The translations under genes were made by a program, and so were the position numbers. A DNA stretch of 64,000 bases from a bacterium (GTDB taxonomy: Bacteria > Zhuqueibacterota > Zhuqueibacteria > Zhuqueibacterales > Zhuqueibacteraceae). Below, piece by piece: positions 1-7,871 of the stretch (position 1 is its first letter; the number at the start of each line of letters is the position of its first letter). The DNA lies in contig JAKLJX010000001.1 in the NCBI GenBank assembly GCA_023150945.1, forward strand, positions 615,693 through 679,692, given 5' to 3'. The notes beneath the pieces were generated by a model. It saw nothing but the letters and a program-made list of their open reading frames with translations, searched no databases and was not told the DNA's origin.

Positions 1-995
1 ATCGCCATTCCCACCAGCAGCGCTGTGCGCGTCGAGGGAGAAAGCGCCCTGGCGGTGACGCCGGCGAGCAGCACCTTGCCGACGATGGTGCCGAGCACCA
101 GCACGGCGAGCAGCCTGAGATGGGTGAAGGCAAACTTCAAATCGAGCAACATTCCCACCGAGATAAAGAAGAGACTGTTGAAGACATCCTTGAAGGGCAG
201 GATTTCTGCAAAAACCTGATGGCCGTAGCGCGATTCCGAAATCGCCAAGCCCGCGATGAATGCGCCCAGGGCCAGCGACAGGCCGAGCGCGGAGGTCAAC
301 CAGGCAGTGCCGATGCAGATGATCACGGCTCCCAGTACGAGGATTTCGCGCTCACGCACGCGCACGATTTGTTCCAACACCCGCGGCACGATGAACACCG
401 CCAGAGTGAGAACCAGGGCAATGAGCAGCAGGGCCTTGCCGAACGAGATCAGCAGAGGGAGAAGCTGGAGGCCGCCTTCGCCGTGCAACAAGGGCGCCAT
501 CAACATCATGGGCACCACCCACAGATCCTGAAAGAGCAAGATGCCCAGGATCATGCGGCCGTGGGGCGATTCCATTTCACCCCGGCTGGCGAGCACGCTC
601 AGGACGATGGCAGTGCTGGAAAGTGCGAAGATTTGGCTGAGAAAGATGGCGTGCGGCGTGCGCAGGCCGCTGAGAGAGGCGAGGACAAAAGCAAACAGCG
701 AGGTGGTGAGCATCTGCAATGAGCCGCCCAACAGCACCTGGCGTTTGATGCGGCGAAGCTCGGCGAGTGAAAACTCCAGGCCGATGGTGAAGAGCAGGAG
801 CACGACCCCGATCTCCGCCAGCACTTCGATGTCATCCAGACGGGTGATAAGGTTCAGGCCATGCGGCCCGACCACGAATCCACAGAACAACAGGCCGGCG
901 ATCGGCGGCAGGCGCAGTCGATGAAAGATCAACACCACAACGATGGCGCTGCAGAAGACGACAAACAGCTCGTGAAGCAAGGAGAAATCGTGCAC
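1..995 (-). CDS. Kef-type/CPA2 cation:proton antiporter, N-terminal part (cut by window start)
   Basis: The minus-strand reading frame is open from the window edge to a GTG at 995, which has an AAGGGG ribosome-binding site nine bases upstream. The visible ~330 residues are almost entirely hydrophobic, with about ten predicted membrane helices. They carry typical KefB/CPA2 signatures: 'PPIAGLL' followed by 'VGPHGL' in the first helices, 'LLLFTIGLEF', 'LSSTAIVLSVL' and 'GAFIAGLAIS'. The family exchanges Na+ or K+ for H+ across the inner membrane. The C-terminus lies outside the window, so a TrkA-N regulatory domain cannot be assessed. It starts 29 bases after treT and is probably the last gene seen of the trehalose operon, which suggests a role in osmotic or ion homeostasis. 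Confidence 0.85.
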   Translation of the reverse strand, partial: MHDFSLLHELFVVFCSAIVVVLIFHRLRLPPIAGLLFCGFVVGPHGLNLITRLDDIEVLAEIGVVLLLFTIGLEFSLAELRRIKRQVLLGGSLQMLTTSLFAFVLASLSGLRTPHAIFLSQIFALSSTAIVLSVLASRGEMESPHGRMILGILLFQDLWVVPMMLMAPLLHGEGGLQLLPLLISFGKALLLIALVLTLAVFIVPRVLEQIVRVREREILVLGAVIICIGTAWLTSALGLSLALGAFIAGLAISESRYGHQVFAEILPFKDVFNSLFFISVGMLLDLKFAFTHLRLLAVLVLGTIVGKVLLAGVTARALSPSTRTALLVGMA

Positions 996-1024
996 AGGGC
1001 CACACCCCTTGCGGGAATTCCGCC

Positions 1025-2257
1025 TCAGTACAAATTCACCACCTCCGGCCGGGGATGTTCGAGCGCGAGCATCACCAGCAAGTAGTCCTTCACGTGCCGC
1101 GTCAACAGGAAATTCTGCTTGACGTGCTGATAGCCGTTTTCCCCCATGTGTTTGCGCAACTGGTGATCGGCGAGTAGTTGCATGGCGCGATGCGCCGCAC
1201 CCTCCGGCGAATGTACGAGAAAGCCGGTGACCCCGTTGATCACCTGCAGTTTGATGCCTCCCACCGCCCCGCCGATCACCGGTTTTTTCTTCCACAAGGC
1301 TTCGCTGACGGTCAGGCCAAAACCTTCCTTGATCGATTTCTGCAGGACGATCGTCGAACTGCGCACCAGGGCATTGATTTCCACATCACTGAAGGGGGGC
1401 AGCAAGAGCACATGAATATCGGGATCGTCCGCCGCCTGTGCCCGCACTTCGCGCAGCACCGCTTCGCCTTCCGGATCATCCGAGGCGCCACCGCCCGCCA
1501 ACACCAACTGGCAGTCATGGCGTTTCTTCACCAAACGGTAGGCGGCGATCACCCCCAGCGGATCCTTCAGCCGGTCAAACCGCGAGATTTGGGTGAGGAG
1601 CGGCCGCGATGGATCAATTTGATATTTCTCCAGTACTCCCGCAATCACCCCGTGTTTGAGTTCTTTGTTCTTGTCACTCAAAGGGTCGATCGCAGGCGCC
1701 ACCATGAATTGCGGCAGGGGCAGGCGTTGGGCGAAGTCCGGCATCGAAAAAAGCGAAGCATCATACTGTGCGATGTAGGGTTGGAGAAATTGCCAAACCT
1801 GCGGCTGAGGCCTGGAGATGTCGATATGGCAACGCCACAGCCAGTGCCGTCCGATTTCGCTTTTGCGCAGCACCAGGCCGGCGGGCTGAGGATCGTGAAT
1901 CACGATGCAGTCGCCGGTGAAGTCCATCTGGCGCAAGTTCATCTCGAGATTGGCGCGGTAGATTGCCAGCATGTCCTCGCTGATCTCTTCCGGCTGACCG
2001 TGCAGGGCATTGTGAAAGGCTTTGGTGACGTTGAAGAATGCCTGATCGCCCTTGATCACGTCCCAAGTCACGGACAAGCCGAGATCGCACAGCAAGGGCA
2101 CCAGCCGGGTGAGGATCTCGGCGACGCCGCCGCCAACCGGCGTCGAATTGATGTGCTGCAGCCGCCGGTGGCGCACGCGTTCTGCCAGGTGATAAAGCTC
2201 GTCGATCATCTCTTGCCCCACGATGGCGGCATAGTCTTGTAAGGTAGTCGTCATCAT
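1025..2257 (-). CDS. treT: Trehalose synthase TreT (GT4, nucleoside-diphosphoglucose + glucose)
   Basis: This 410-residue GT-B glycosyltransferase closely follows archaeal TreT as I remember it. Matching motifs include 'HINSTPVGGGVAEIL' near the N-terminus, 'FFNVTKAFHNALHG', 'IHDPQPAGL', 'WLWRCHIDIS' and the C-terminal nucleotide-sugar site 'EGFGLTVSEALWKKKPVIG'. TreT joins ADP- or UDP-glucose and glucose into trehalose in one reversible, cytosolic step. The chosen start is the first ATG of the ATGATG at 2257, one base after the stop of the DUF5752 gene, so the two are probably translationally coupled. Longer upstream frames overlap that gene and look non-coding. A trehalose phosphorylase of the same GT4 group is the main alternative. 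Confidence 0.9.
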   Translation of the reverse strand: MMTTTLQDYAAIVGQEMIDELYHLAERVRHRRLQHINSTPVGGGVAEILTRLVPLLCDLGLSVTWDVIKGDQAFFNVTKAFHNALHGQPEEISEDMLAIYRANLEMNLRQMDFTGDCIVIHDPQPAGLVLRKSEIGRHWLWRCHIDISRPQPQVWQFLQPYIAQYDASLFSMPDFAQRLPLPQFMVAPAIDPLSDKNKELKHGVIAGVLEKYQIDPSRPLLTQISRFDRLKDPLGVIAAYRLVKKRHDCQLVLAGGGASDDPEGEAVLREVRAQAADDPDIHVLLLPPFSDVEINALVRSSTIVLQKSIKEGFGLTVSEALWKKKPVIGGAVGGIKLQVINGVTGFLVHSPEGAAHRAMQLLADHQLRKHMGENGYQHVKQNFLLTRHVKDYLLVMLALEHPRPEVVNLY

Positions 2258-2258
2258 C

Positions 2259-2912
2259 TCAGGCCTGCAAGTGTTTGTGGCCAAGCTTGATGATCCTGGC
2301 CTTGAGTTCGTCCAGCGTGGGCAGATACGGATCGAGTTTGTCGATGGCCCGCGCCAGTTTGGCTTCGCCATTGTCAGCCAGCCAGCGGGAGAAATCGTTG
2401 GTGGTATGCCCCAGCCGCAAGCGGGCTTCAAAAAAATGAAAGTAGAGGGTCGAAGTGGTGATGCGTGGCAGGCAGGCAAAGAATTCCGGCACACTGTGGG
2501 CAACGATGCCGGTCGGCATGATGAAGCTTTTCGACTGGCAGAAGTGGAATTCGTCGCCCTCCGGACAGTCGCGCGCGTTGTTGGTCTGCTGGGCGAGAAA
2601 CTCCGTCACAACGGCGATGATCGCTTCGCGAAGCTGCCGGATGGTGGTGAAGGCCAACAGGTCGATGGCCGCCAGTTTTTCGGCCAGCTCCTCCGCCTGG
2701 AGTGCCTCCGAAGCCCACAGGGCAAAATCATTGTAGAACACCGGCTTCTCGAAATGATGCGCGAGATAGCGATGGTGGGTGTGATAGAAAATGGCGGAAC
2801 CAGAGACCTCGTGCAGCAATCTCAACAGTTCGTGCAGGTTCCTGGCTTGCAACCCGGTGAGCACAACCAGGCGGTGTTCGGTATAAAAGGCAAAGGGCTG
2901 AAGAGCAGGCAT
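2259..2912 (-). CDS. DUF5752 family protein (probable TreT partner)
   Basis: The product is 217 residues, soluble and without signal peptide. I recognise it as the DUF5752 type from motifs such as 'FYTEHRLVVLTGL', 'SGSAIFYHTHHRYL' and 'FEKPVFYNDFALW'. Its biochemical function is unknown. The ATG at 2912 has a strong GGAGG seven bases upstream. Its stop lies one base before treT, which argues for coupled translation and a shared task in trehalose formation, perhaps as a regulatory or scaffolding subunit (inference). Several conserved His, Tyr and Phe residues in the first 70 positions could form a binding pocket. Confidence 0.75.
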   Translation of the reverse strand: MPALQPFAFYTEHRLVVLTGLQARNLHELLRLLHEVSGSAIFYHTHHRYLAHHFEKPVFYNDFALWASEALQAEELAEKLAAIDLLAFTTIRQLREAIIAVVTEFLAQQTNNARDCPEGDEFHFCQSKSFIMPTGIVAHSVPEFFACLPRITTSTLYFHFFEARLRLGHTTNDFSRWLADNGEAKLARAIDKLDPYLPTLDELKARIIKLGHKHLQA

Positions 2913-3074
2913 GATTCACCTCCGCTAGTGAGTGACGGCTTCACAGCAAGAAATCCAGATTCGCGGGCGTGGCGCTCGGCCCGGAAGGCAAGGCGGAGCG
3001 GGGCGGCGTGCGGGCAGCGAGGCGCTGCTGTTTGGCGGTGCCTACTGCGGCCGACACGACGGAGAGCAACCTTC

Positions 3075-3866
3075 TCACCCCGAGATGTGGCCTTCGAGAG
3101 CGCGCGCCAGCCAAGCCAGGAAAAACCTCACCTCCGCGGGGCCATTGAGGTGATAGCGCGCCGCGCTTGCCTCTGCCGGTCCAACTTTGATCGTGATTCC
3201 CTCCGGCAGAGCGGCAAAGGCATCCTCATCCGTGCGATCATCGCCCAGGCAAATGGCAAGCGCCTGCTTTTTTGCCAGGGCCGCGCTGATCCATCCCACC
3301 GCAGATCCTTTGTTCCAAGCCACGGCCGGGCGAATCTCGAGAACCATCTTGCCGGCGGCGAGCGCCAAGCCTGGGAATGCAGCCAGGCTCGCTTGCACGA
3401 GGCGCGCGATTTTGTTGTGATCGGCAGGCTGCGCGCGGCGCACATGAATGCTGAGGCTCAGGCCTTTGTCCTCCACGGCGACGCCCGTGAAATGGCGCAA
3501 CTGCGTGGCGAGCGCGCCGGCCAATCGTTGCAGCGCCGGGCGTTGCAACGCGGCCTCCGGCTGGACAAAGTGCAGGCCCGGCCCACCGATTTCCAGGCCG
3601 TGATTGCCGGCATAGATCAGCGCGTCGAGACCGACGCGCGCTTGAATATCGGGCAGGCTGCGGCCGCTGATGATTGACACCGTCACGCCGGGTTGCCGCG
3701 CCAACTGGTGCAACAGCGCGCGGGTCTCCGGCGGCAAGTGCGCCAGTTCCGGCCGTTCGACGATGGGCGCCAGCGTGCCGTCAAAATCCAGAAAGAGCAC
3801 AACCTGGCGATTGGCCGCCAGCCGCCAGGCGACGCCGTCGAGATGTTCGAACAGCGGCCAGCTCAT
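3075..3866 (-). CDS. otsB: Trehalose-6-phosphate phosphatase OtsB
   Basis: This 263-residue HAD-superfamily phosphatase should remove the phosphate from the trehalose-6-phosphate made by OtsA. Motif I is 'LFLDFDGTLAPI' (about residues 24-35), motif II is 'VSIISGRSL', the trehalose-phosphatase signature 'YAGNHGLEI' follows, and motif IV is 'CLGDDRTDEDAF'. Length and motif order are normal for bacterial OtsB. Its ATG overlaps the stop of the mscS gene by four bases, so the two are coupled. It lies 11 kb downstream of otsA, on the other side of the TreS/TreXYZ genes, instead of next to it as in many bacteria. Confidence 0.92.
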   Translation of the reverse strand: MSWPLFEHLDGVAWRLAANRQVVLFLDFDGTLAPIVERPELAHLPPETRALLHQLARQPGVTVSIISGRSLPDIQARVGLDALIYAGNHGLEIGGPGLHFVQPEAALQRPALQRLAGALATQLRHFTGVAVEDKGLSLSIHVRRAQPADHNKIARLVQASLAAFPGLALAAGKMVLEIRPAVAWNKGSAVGWISAALAKKQALAICLGDDRTDEDAFAALPEGITIKVGPAEASAARYHLNGPAEVRFFLAWLARALEGHISG

Positions 3867-4942
3867 GGCGCGGACTCGGGTTCGGGCGCATCTTTCGTCT
3901 GGCGCAGGTAGACCGTGCGAATCGGAAAGGGAATTTCAATCCCCGCTTCCCGGAAGCGCCGGAAGATGCGTTTGCGCAACTCGTGCTGCGCCAGGTATTG
4001 ATCCACAAACTCCGATACCTGGCAGATGAGGGTGAAATTCAGCGAGGAGTCGCCGAAGCCGGGAATGAAGCGCACGAAAGGTGCGGGCTCGGCCAACAAC
4101 CCCGGGATGTCTGCCGCGCCCCGCTTCGCTTCTTCGATGAGAATGCGTTCGACTTCCTCGGTGTTACTGGCGTAGCTCACGCCGATCGGAATCAGCAGCG
4201 ACATGCGTTTCTCCGGCAGGTGGTAGTTGGTGACGATCGCCTGCGCCAGCTTGGCATTGGGAATGATGATGAGATTGTTCGCAAGCGCGCGAATCGTGGT
4301 GCTGCGCCAGGAAATGTCGGTGACGTAACCCTCTTCAGCGCTGTCGAGTTTGACGTAATCGCCGGGGCGGATATTGCCGGAAAGGCTGACGTAGAATCCC
4401 GCGAACAGATTTGACAGCGTGTCCTGCAATGCCAGCGCCACGGCCAGACCGCCGACACCGAGCGCGGTGAGGATCGGCGTAATCGAAACCCCGAGCTGAT
4501 TCAAGAGAATCAACAGACCGATGATGATGACAATGATGCGCGCCAGGTTCTGGGTGAGGCTGGTGACTGGCAGCGCTTCCTGTATCTCGCCGCCGTAGTA
4601 TTTAACGAGATTGCCCACCAGCCGCGAGGCCGCCAGGGTGAGGGAGAGAATCCACAAGACGAGCAGACCCTTGCCGATCAAGCCGGTGGCCCGCTCGGGC
4701 AACTGCGAAGCTTGGGCGGCGAGATGCAGGCCGAGCATCACCACCCAGATCATGAACGGCCCGCTGAACGCCTGGATCAGGATGTCATCCGCCCGCGTCT
4801 TGGTGTGCGTCGCCCACTGCCGCAGGCCGCGAAACAACAGGCGTCTGGCCACCCAACCGGCCAGCACCGTCAGCACCAGCACACTGAGCGGGAGGATGAG
4901 TTTCATCCAGTCGAGTTGAAGCAGATTCTGCCATGGAGCCAT
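3863..4942 (-). CDS. MscS-family mechanosensitive channel
   Basis: The product is 359 residues: an N-terminal membrane region (helices near residues 10-30, 65-85, 90-110 and 130-150), then the pore-lining MscS helix with its Gly/Ala pattern ('LGVGGLAVALALQDTLSNLFAG') and the cytoplasmic beta domain ('IRPGDYVKL', 'RSTTIRALANNLIIIPN'). MscS channels open under membrane tension and release solutes during hypo-osmotic shock. The start at 4942 is favoured by AAGGAGG eight bases upstream; a TTG two codons earlier is unlikely. Located between treY and otsB and overlapping otsB by four bases, it is built into the trehalose operon. Confidence 0.92.
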   Translation of the reverse strand: MAPWQNLLQLDWMKLILPLSVLVLTVLAGWVARRLLFRGLRQWATHTKTRADDILIQAFSGPFMIWVVMLGLHLAAQASQLPERATGLIGKGLLVLWILSLTLAASRLVGNLVKYYGGEIQEALPVTSLTQNLARIIVIIIGLLILLNQLGVSITPILTALGVGGLAVALALQDTLSNLFAGFYVSLSGNIRPGDYVKLDSAEEGYVTDISWRSTTIRALANNLIIIPNAKLAQAIVTNYHLPEKRMSLLIPIGVSYASNTEEVERILIEEAKRGAADIPGLLAEPAPFVRFIPGFGDSSLNFTLICQVSEFVDQYLAQHELRKRIFRRFREAGIEIPFPIRTVYLRQTKDAPEPESAP

Positions 4943-4978
4943 GCGCAATTCCTCCTTGCGATGAAGTACATTCCGAGA

Positions 4979-7777
4979 TCAACCTGCATTTTCTTCGCCG
5001 AGCAGCAGCGCCACCGGAAAGGACTGCAAGACGCCGGCGATGGGCAGGATGATGTCGCCGGCGCTGAGCACTTGCCCGGTGATGGCATTCCGCCAGGAGG
5101 CGGGCGCCGGTTTCGGCAGGGCCAACGAAGTATCCGACCAGACGGCTGTGCCCACCGGCAGCCCGTTTTCCGGGATGACGGTCGTCAAGAATCGCGGCAC
5201 GACCGCCACCGCCCAAGCCTGCTGGTGGCGCCGCGCAAAGGCAATGAGGTGATTTCGCCAGCGGCCGGTCGCGTACAGAGGCAGGTAGTCGCCCTGTTGG
5301 AACAACGGCAGGTTTTCCCGCCGGGCGTGCAAGGCGGCCTGCACGAGAAACAGTTTGACCCCGCCGTCCTCCTTCGTCGCCAGCAGTCTTGCGATCAGCT
5401 TTGCGCGATCACCCGGCGGCGTCCGGTTGATTTCATCGAGCAGGTGCTGGCGGCGGCCATAGTCAACCTGGCGACGGTTGTCGGGATCAACCAGGTTCAG
5501 GTCCCACAACTCCGTCCCTTGATAGAAATCCGGCACGCCGGGCGCGGCGATCTTGAGCAGAGTCTGCGCCAGCCCGTTGAAGATGCCATAGAACGCCACC
5601 TTGCGCTGAAACGGCCGGAAGGCTGCAAGGAACTCGTTTTCCGCCGGCCGCGCCAGGATGGCATCGATGAACTGCAGAAAAGCCTCCTCATAGGCGGCAT
5701 CGGGTTTCAGCCAGGCAGTGTGCACTTTGGCCTCGCGCACCGCCTTGATGATGTACGACTTGAGGCGCTGGACGAAATCGTCGTGTGGCGCGGCATCAAA
5801 AGGATACGCGCCGATCAGAGTTTGGTAGAGAAAATATTCATCGTTGGCATCCGGAAAAATCTCGTTCTGCACCCGGCTCTTTTTGTTCTCGTTGATCCGG
5901 CTCCACACCCGGAGCATTTTTCCCCATTCCTCCGGCAGCTCGGAGAGCACCGTGAGGCGGGCGCGCACGTCTTCTCCGCGCTTGGTGTCATGGGTCGCGC
6001 TGGCGTTCATGGCATGGGGCCAGTCCGCGGCGCGCCGGGAAATGAAATCGTGAAAGGCGCTCACCGCAATGCCGAAGGTCTTCGGGTTGCCCCCTACTTC
6101 GTTGAGCGCCAGCAGCCGGCTGTAGATGTACAGCGTGGTGTCCTCGAATCCTTTCGCCATCACCGGCCCGGTGAGCTGCTGGAATTTCATGATGAAGTGC
6201 AGCCAGTGCTTTTTTTGTTCCTCGGAAAGATGCTCGTGAAAGTCCAACAGCAAACAGCGCTGGATAAAATTGATCTCATGCAGCAGGCCGGGATTCGCCT
6301 GCGTTGCGCGCTCCACCGCCCGGCGAATGAGGGCGCGGTCGCTGTCGGTAAAATCTTGTTCATTGACATAAGTCCGGTAAGCCGGAAACCAGGCCAGCAC
6401 TTCCACCAACGCCCGGCGCAGTCCGTAGAGCGTGATGTCACGGCCGTAGCGATCCTTCAGGGTGATGGCTTTCATTAATTGTGCCAGCCGGTCGACGTCG
6501 CCGGCCATGTGCTTGCCCATGATCAGCCGCTTCTTGTCACTCACCAGCCGCTCGTAGGGCGTCGTGAATTCGGTGAAGCGAGTGTAGATTTTGTCGAATT
6601 TCTCTTCGTTTCTGGTTTCGCAGAACACGCCAGTGAGGTAATTGAGAAAATCATAGCCGGTGGTGCCCTGTACCGGCCAGCCGGCCGGCAGCGTTTCGCC
6701 GCGCTCCAGAATTTTTTCGACGGTGAGGTAGACGTCACCCATGCGATTCCTCAACCTTTTCAAGTAGACGGTGGGGTCGTAGAGGCCGTCGATGTGGTCC
6801 AGGCGCAAACCGGTGAATTCGTTCTCCTGCACCAGCCGGTGAATGAGCGCGTGAGTGTGGTCAAACACCTTCTGGTTTTCGACTTTGAGAGAGATGAGGC
6901 CGTTGATGTTGAAGAACCTGCGGTAGTCGACTTCTTCGGTGGCGACTTTCCAGAAGGACAACCGAAAATATTGCTCCGCGAGCAGGCTGTCCAGCAGGTT
7001 GAAGCTTTGCGGCCTGCCCGGCTCGCCGTTGAACCTGGCCACGTTTTCATCCATGAACTGCCGGATTTGCTGGTTTGTCGAGTAGATTTCCCACAGCATT
7101 CTTTTGACGAATGCAATCTGTTCCGTGCGTTCCTGCACCTCCTCGCGGGAGGCGAGATTTCTGAGCACATAGAACACGCCCAACAGCTTCATGAAGTCGA
7201 GGTGGGCATTGCCCAGTTGCCGCTTGAACCGCGCCAATTGATGATCGAAAACCGTGGCGTACGATTCGATCCGCAAGGGAAAGCGCAGAGCATAGTAGTT
7301 GATGCTCAACCCGGTCTGGTCATATTGCAGTTGGATTTCACCGTTTTCCAGGCAGGCCGCGTAGAAGCTGCCCAGAAAGGGTGCGAGAATCTTCCCCTGC
7401 ACGCCCTCATTCCATTCGATGTCGAAGAAATCGAAGAAGAGGGAGGACGGGCCGCTCTCAAAGATATCCATGAGCATGCGGTTTTCGCCGTCAAACGCCG
7501 TGTGGTTCGGCACAATGTCCTGCAGCCAGCCCATGCCGTGTTGCTTGACGCTCGCCACCAGCGCCTCGAACGCCGCCGGGCCGCCGAGCTCGGGGTTGAT
7601 TTGATTCGGATCGATGAGGTCGTAACCGTGCGTGCTGCCCGACTTCGCTTTGAAAATGGGGGAGGCGTAAACGTCGGAAATACCCAGCGCGTGCAGATAA
7701 GCGATGATGGCCTCTGCCTCCGCAAAGCCCCAGTGCGGGGAAAACTGCAGCCGGTAGGTGGCAACTGGAATTCTCAT
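4979..7777 (-). CDS. treY: Malto-oligosyltrehalose synthase TreY
   Basis: TreY (932 residues, GH13) turns the reducing-end alpha-1,4 bond of maltodextrin into the alpha,alpha-1,1 bond of trehalose. The N-terminus 'PVATYRLQF' and the 'GSTHGYDLIDPNQINPELGG' stretch are family hallmarks. The catalytic regions are intact: 'GLRLDHIDGL' (nucleophile Asp), 'YLTVEKIL' (acid/base Glu) and 'SATHDTKRGEDVRARL' (third carboxylate). I start at the ATG at 7777, where family similarity begins; the in-frame extension to 7954 runs into the glgX gene and has non-family composition. The ribosome-binding site is weak. It works with TreZ and the debranching enzyme encoded just upstream. Confidence 0.95.
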   Translation of the reverse strand: MRIPVATYRLQFSPHWGFAEAEAIIAYLHALGISDVYASPIFKAKSGSTHGYDLIDPNQINPELGGPAAFEALVASVKQHGMGWLQDIVPNHTAFDGENRMLMDIFESGPSSLFFDFFDIEWNEGVQGKILAPFLGSFYAACLENGEIQLQYDQTGLSINYYALRFPLRIESYATVFDHQLARFKRQLGNAHLDFMKLLGVFYVLRNLASREEVQERTEQIAFVKRMLWEIYSTNQQIRQFMDENVARFNGEPGRPQSFNLLDSLLAEQYFRLSFWKVATEEVDYRRFFNINGLISLKVENQKVFDHTHALIHRLVQENEFTGLRLDHIDGLYDPTVYLKRLRNRMGDVYLTVEKILERGETLPAGWPVQGTTGYDFLNYLTGVFCETRNEEKFDKIYTRFTEFTTPYERLVSDKKRLIMGKHMAGDVDRLAQLMKAITLKDRYGRDITLYGLRRALVEVLAWFPAYRTYVNEQDFTDSDRALIRRAVERATQANPGLLHEINFIQRCLLLDFHEHLSEEQKKHWLHFIMKFQQLTGPVMAKGFEDTTLYIYSRLLALNEVGGNPKTFGIAVSAFHDFISRRAADWPHAMNASATHDTKRGEDVRARLTVLSELPEEWGKMLRVWSRINENKKSRVQNEIFPDANDEYFLYQTLIGAYPFDAAPHDDFVQRLKSYIIKAVREAKVHTAWLKPDAAYEEAFLQFIDAILARPAENEFLAAFRPFQRKVAFYGIFNGLAQTLLKIAAPGVPDFYQGTELWDLNLVDPDNRRQVDYGRRQHLLDEINRTPPGDRAKLIARLLATKEDGGVKLFLVQAALHARRENLPLFQQGDYLPLYATGRWRNHLIAFARRHQQAWAVAVVPRFLTTVIPENGLPVGTAVWSDTSLALPKPAPASWRNAITGQVLSAGDIILPIAGVLQSFPVALLLGEENAG

Positions 7778-7871
7778 GGCAAACTCGGGCTGGTAGGTTT
7801 GCACGCGTGCGGCCGGCTGGCCGCACGCGCGGCGGTTGTGTGAATTCGACAGCGGGCGTGAGCGATGTCCG

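Noticed and set aside
120-722. Plus-strand frames in the first kilobase
   Set aside because: The minus strand encodes a clear Kef-type antiporter that runs off the window edge, so the plus frames are shadows.
4712-6478. A 588-residue plus-strand frame across mscS and treY
   Set aside because: It spans two well-identified genes of the opposite strand and matches no family.
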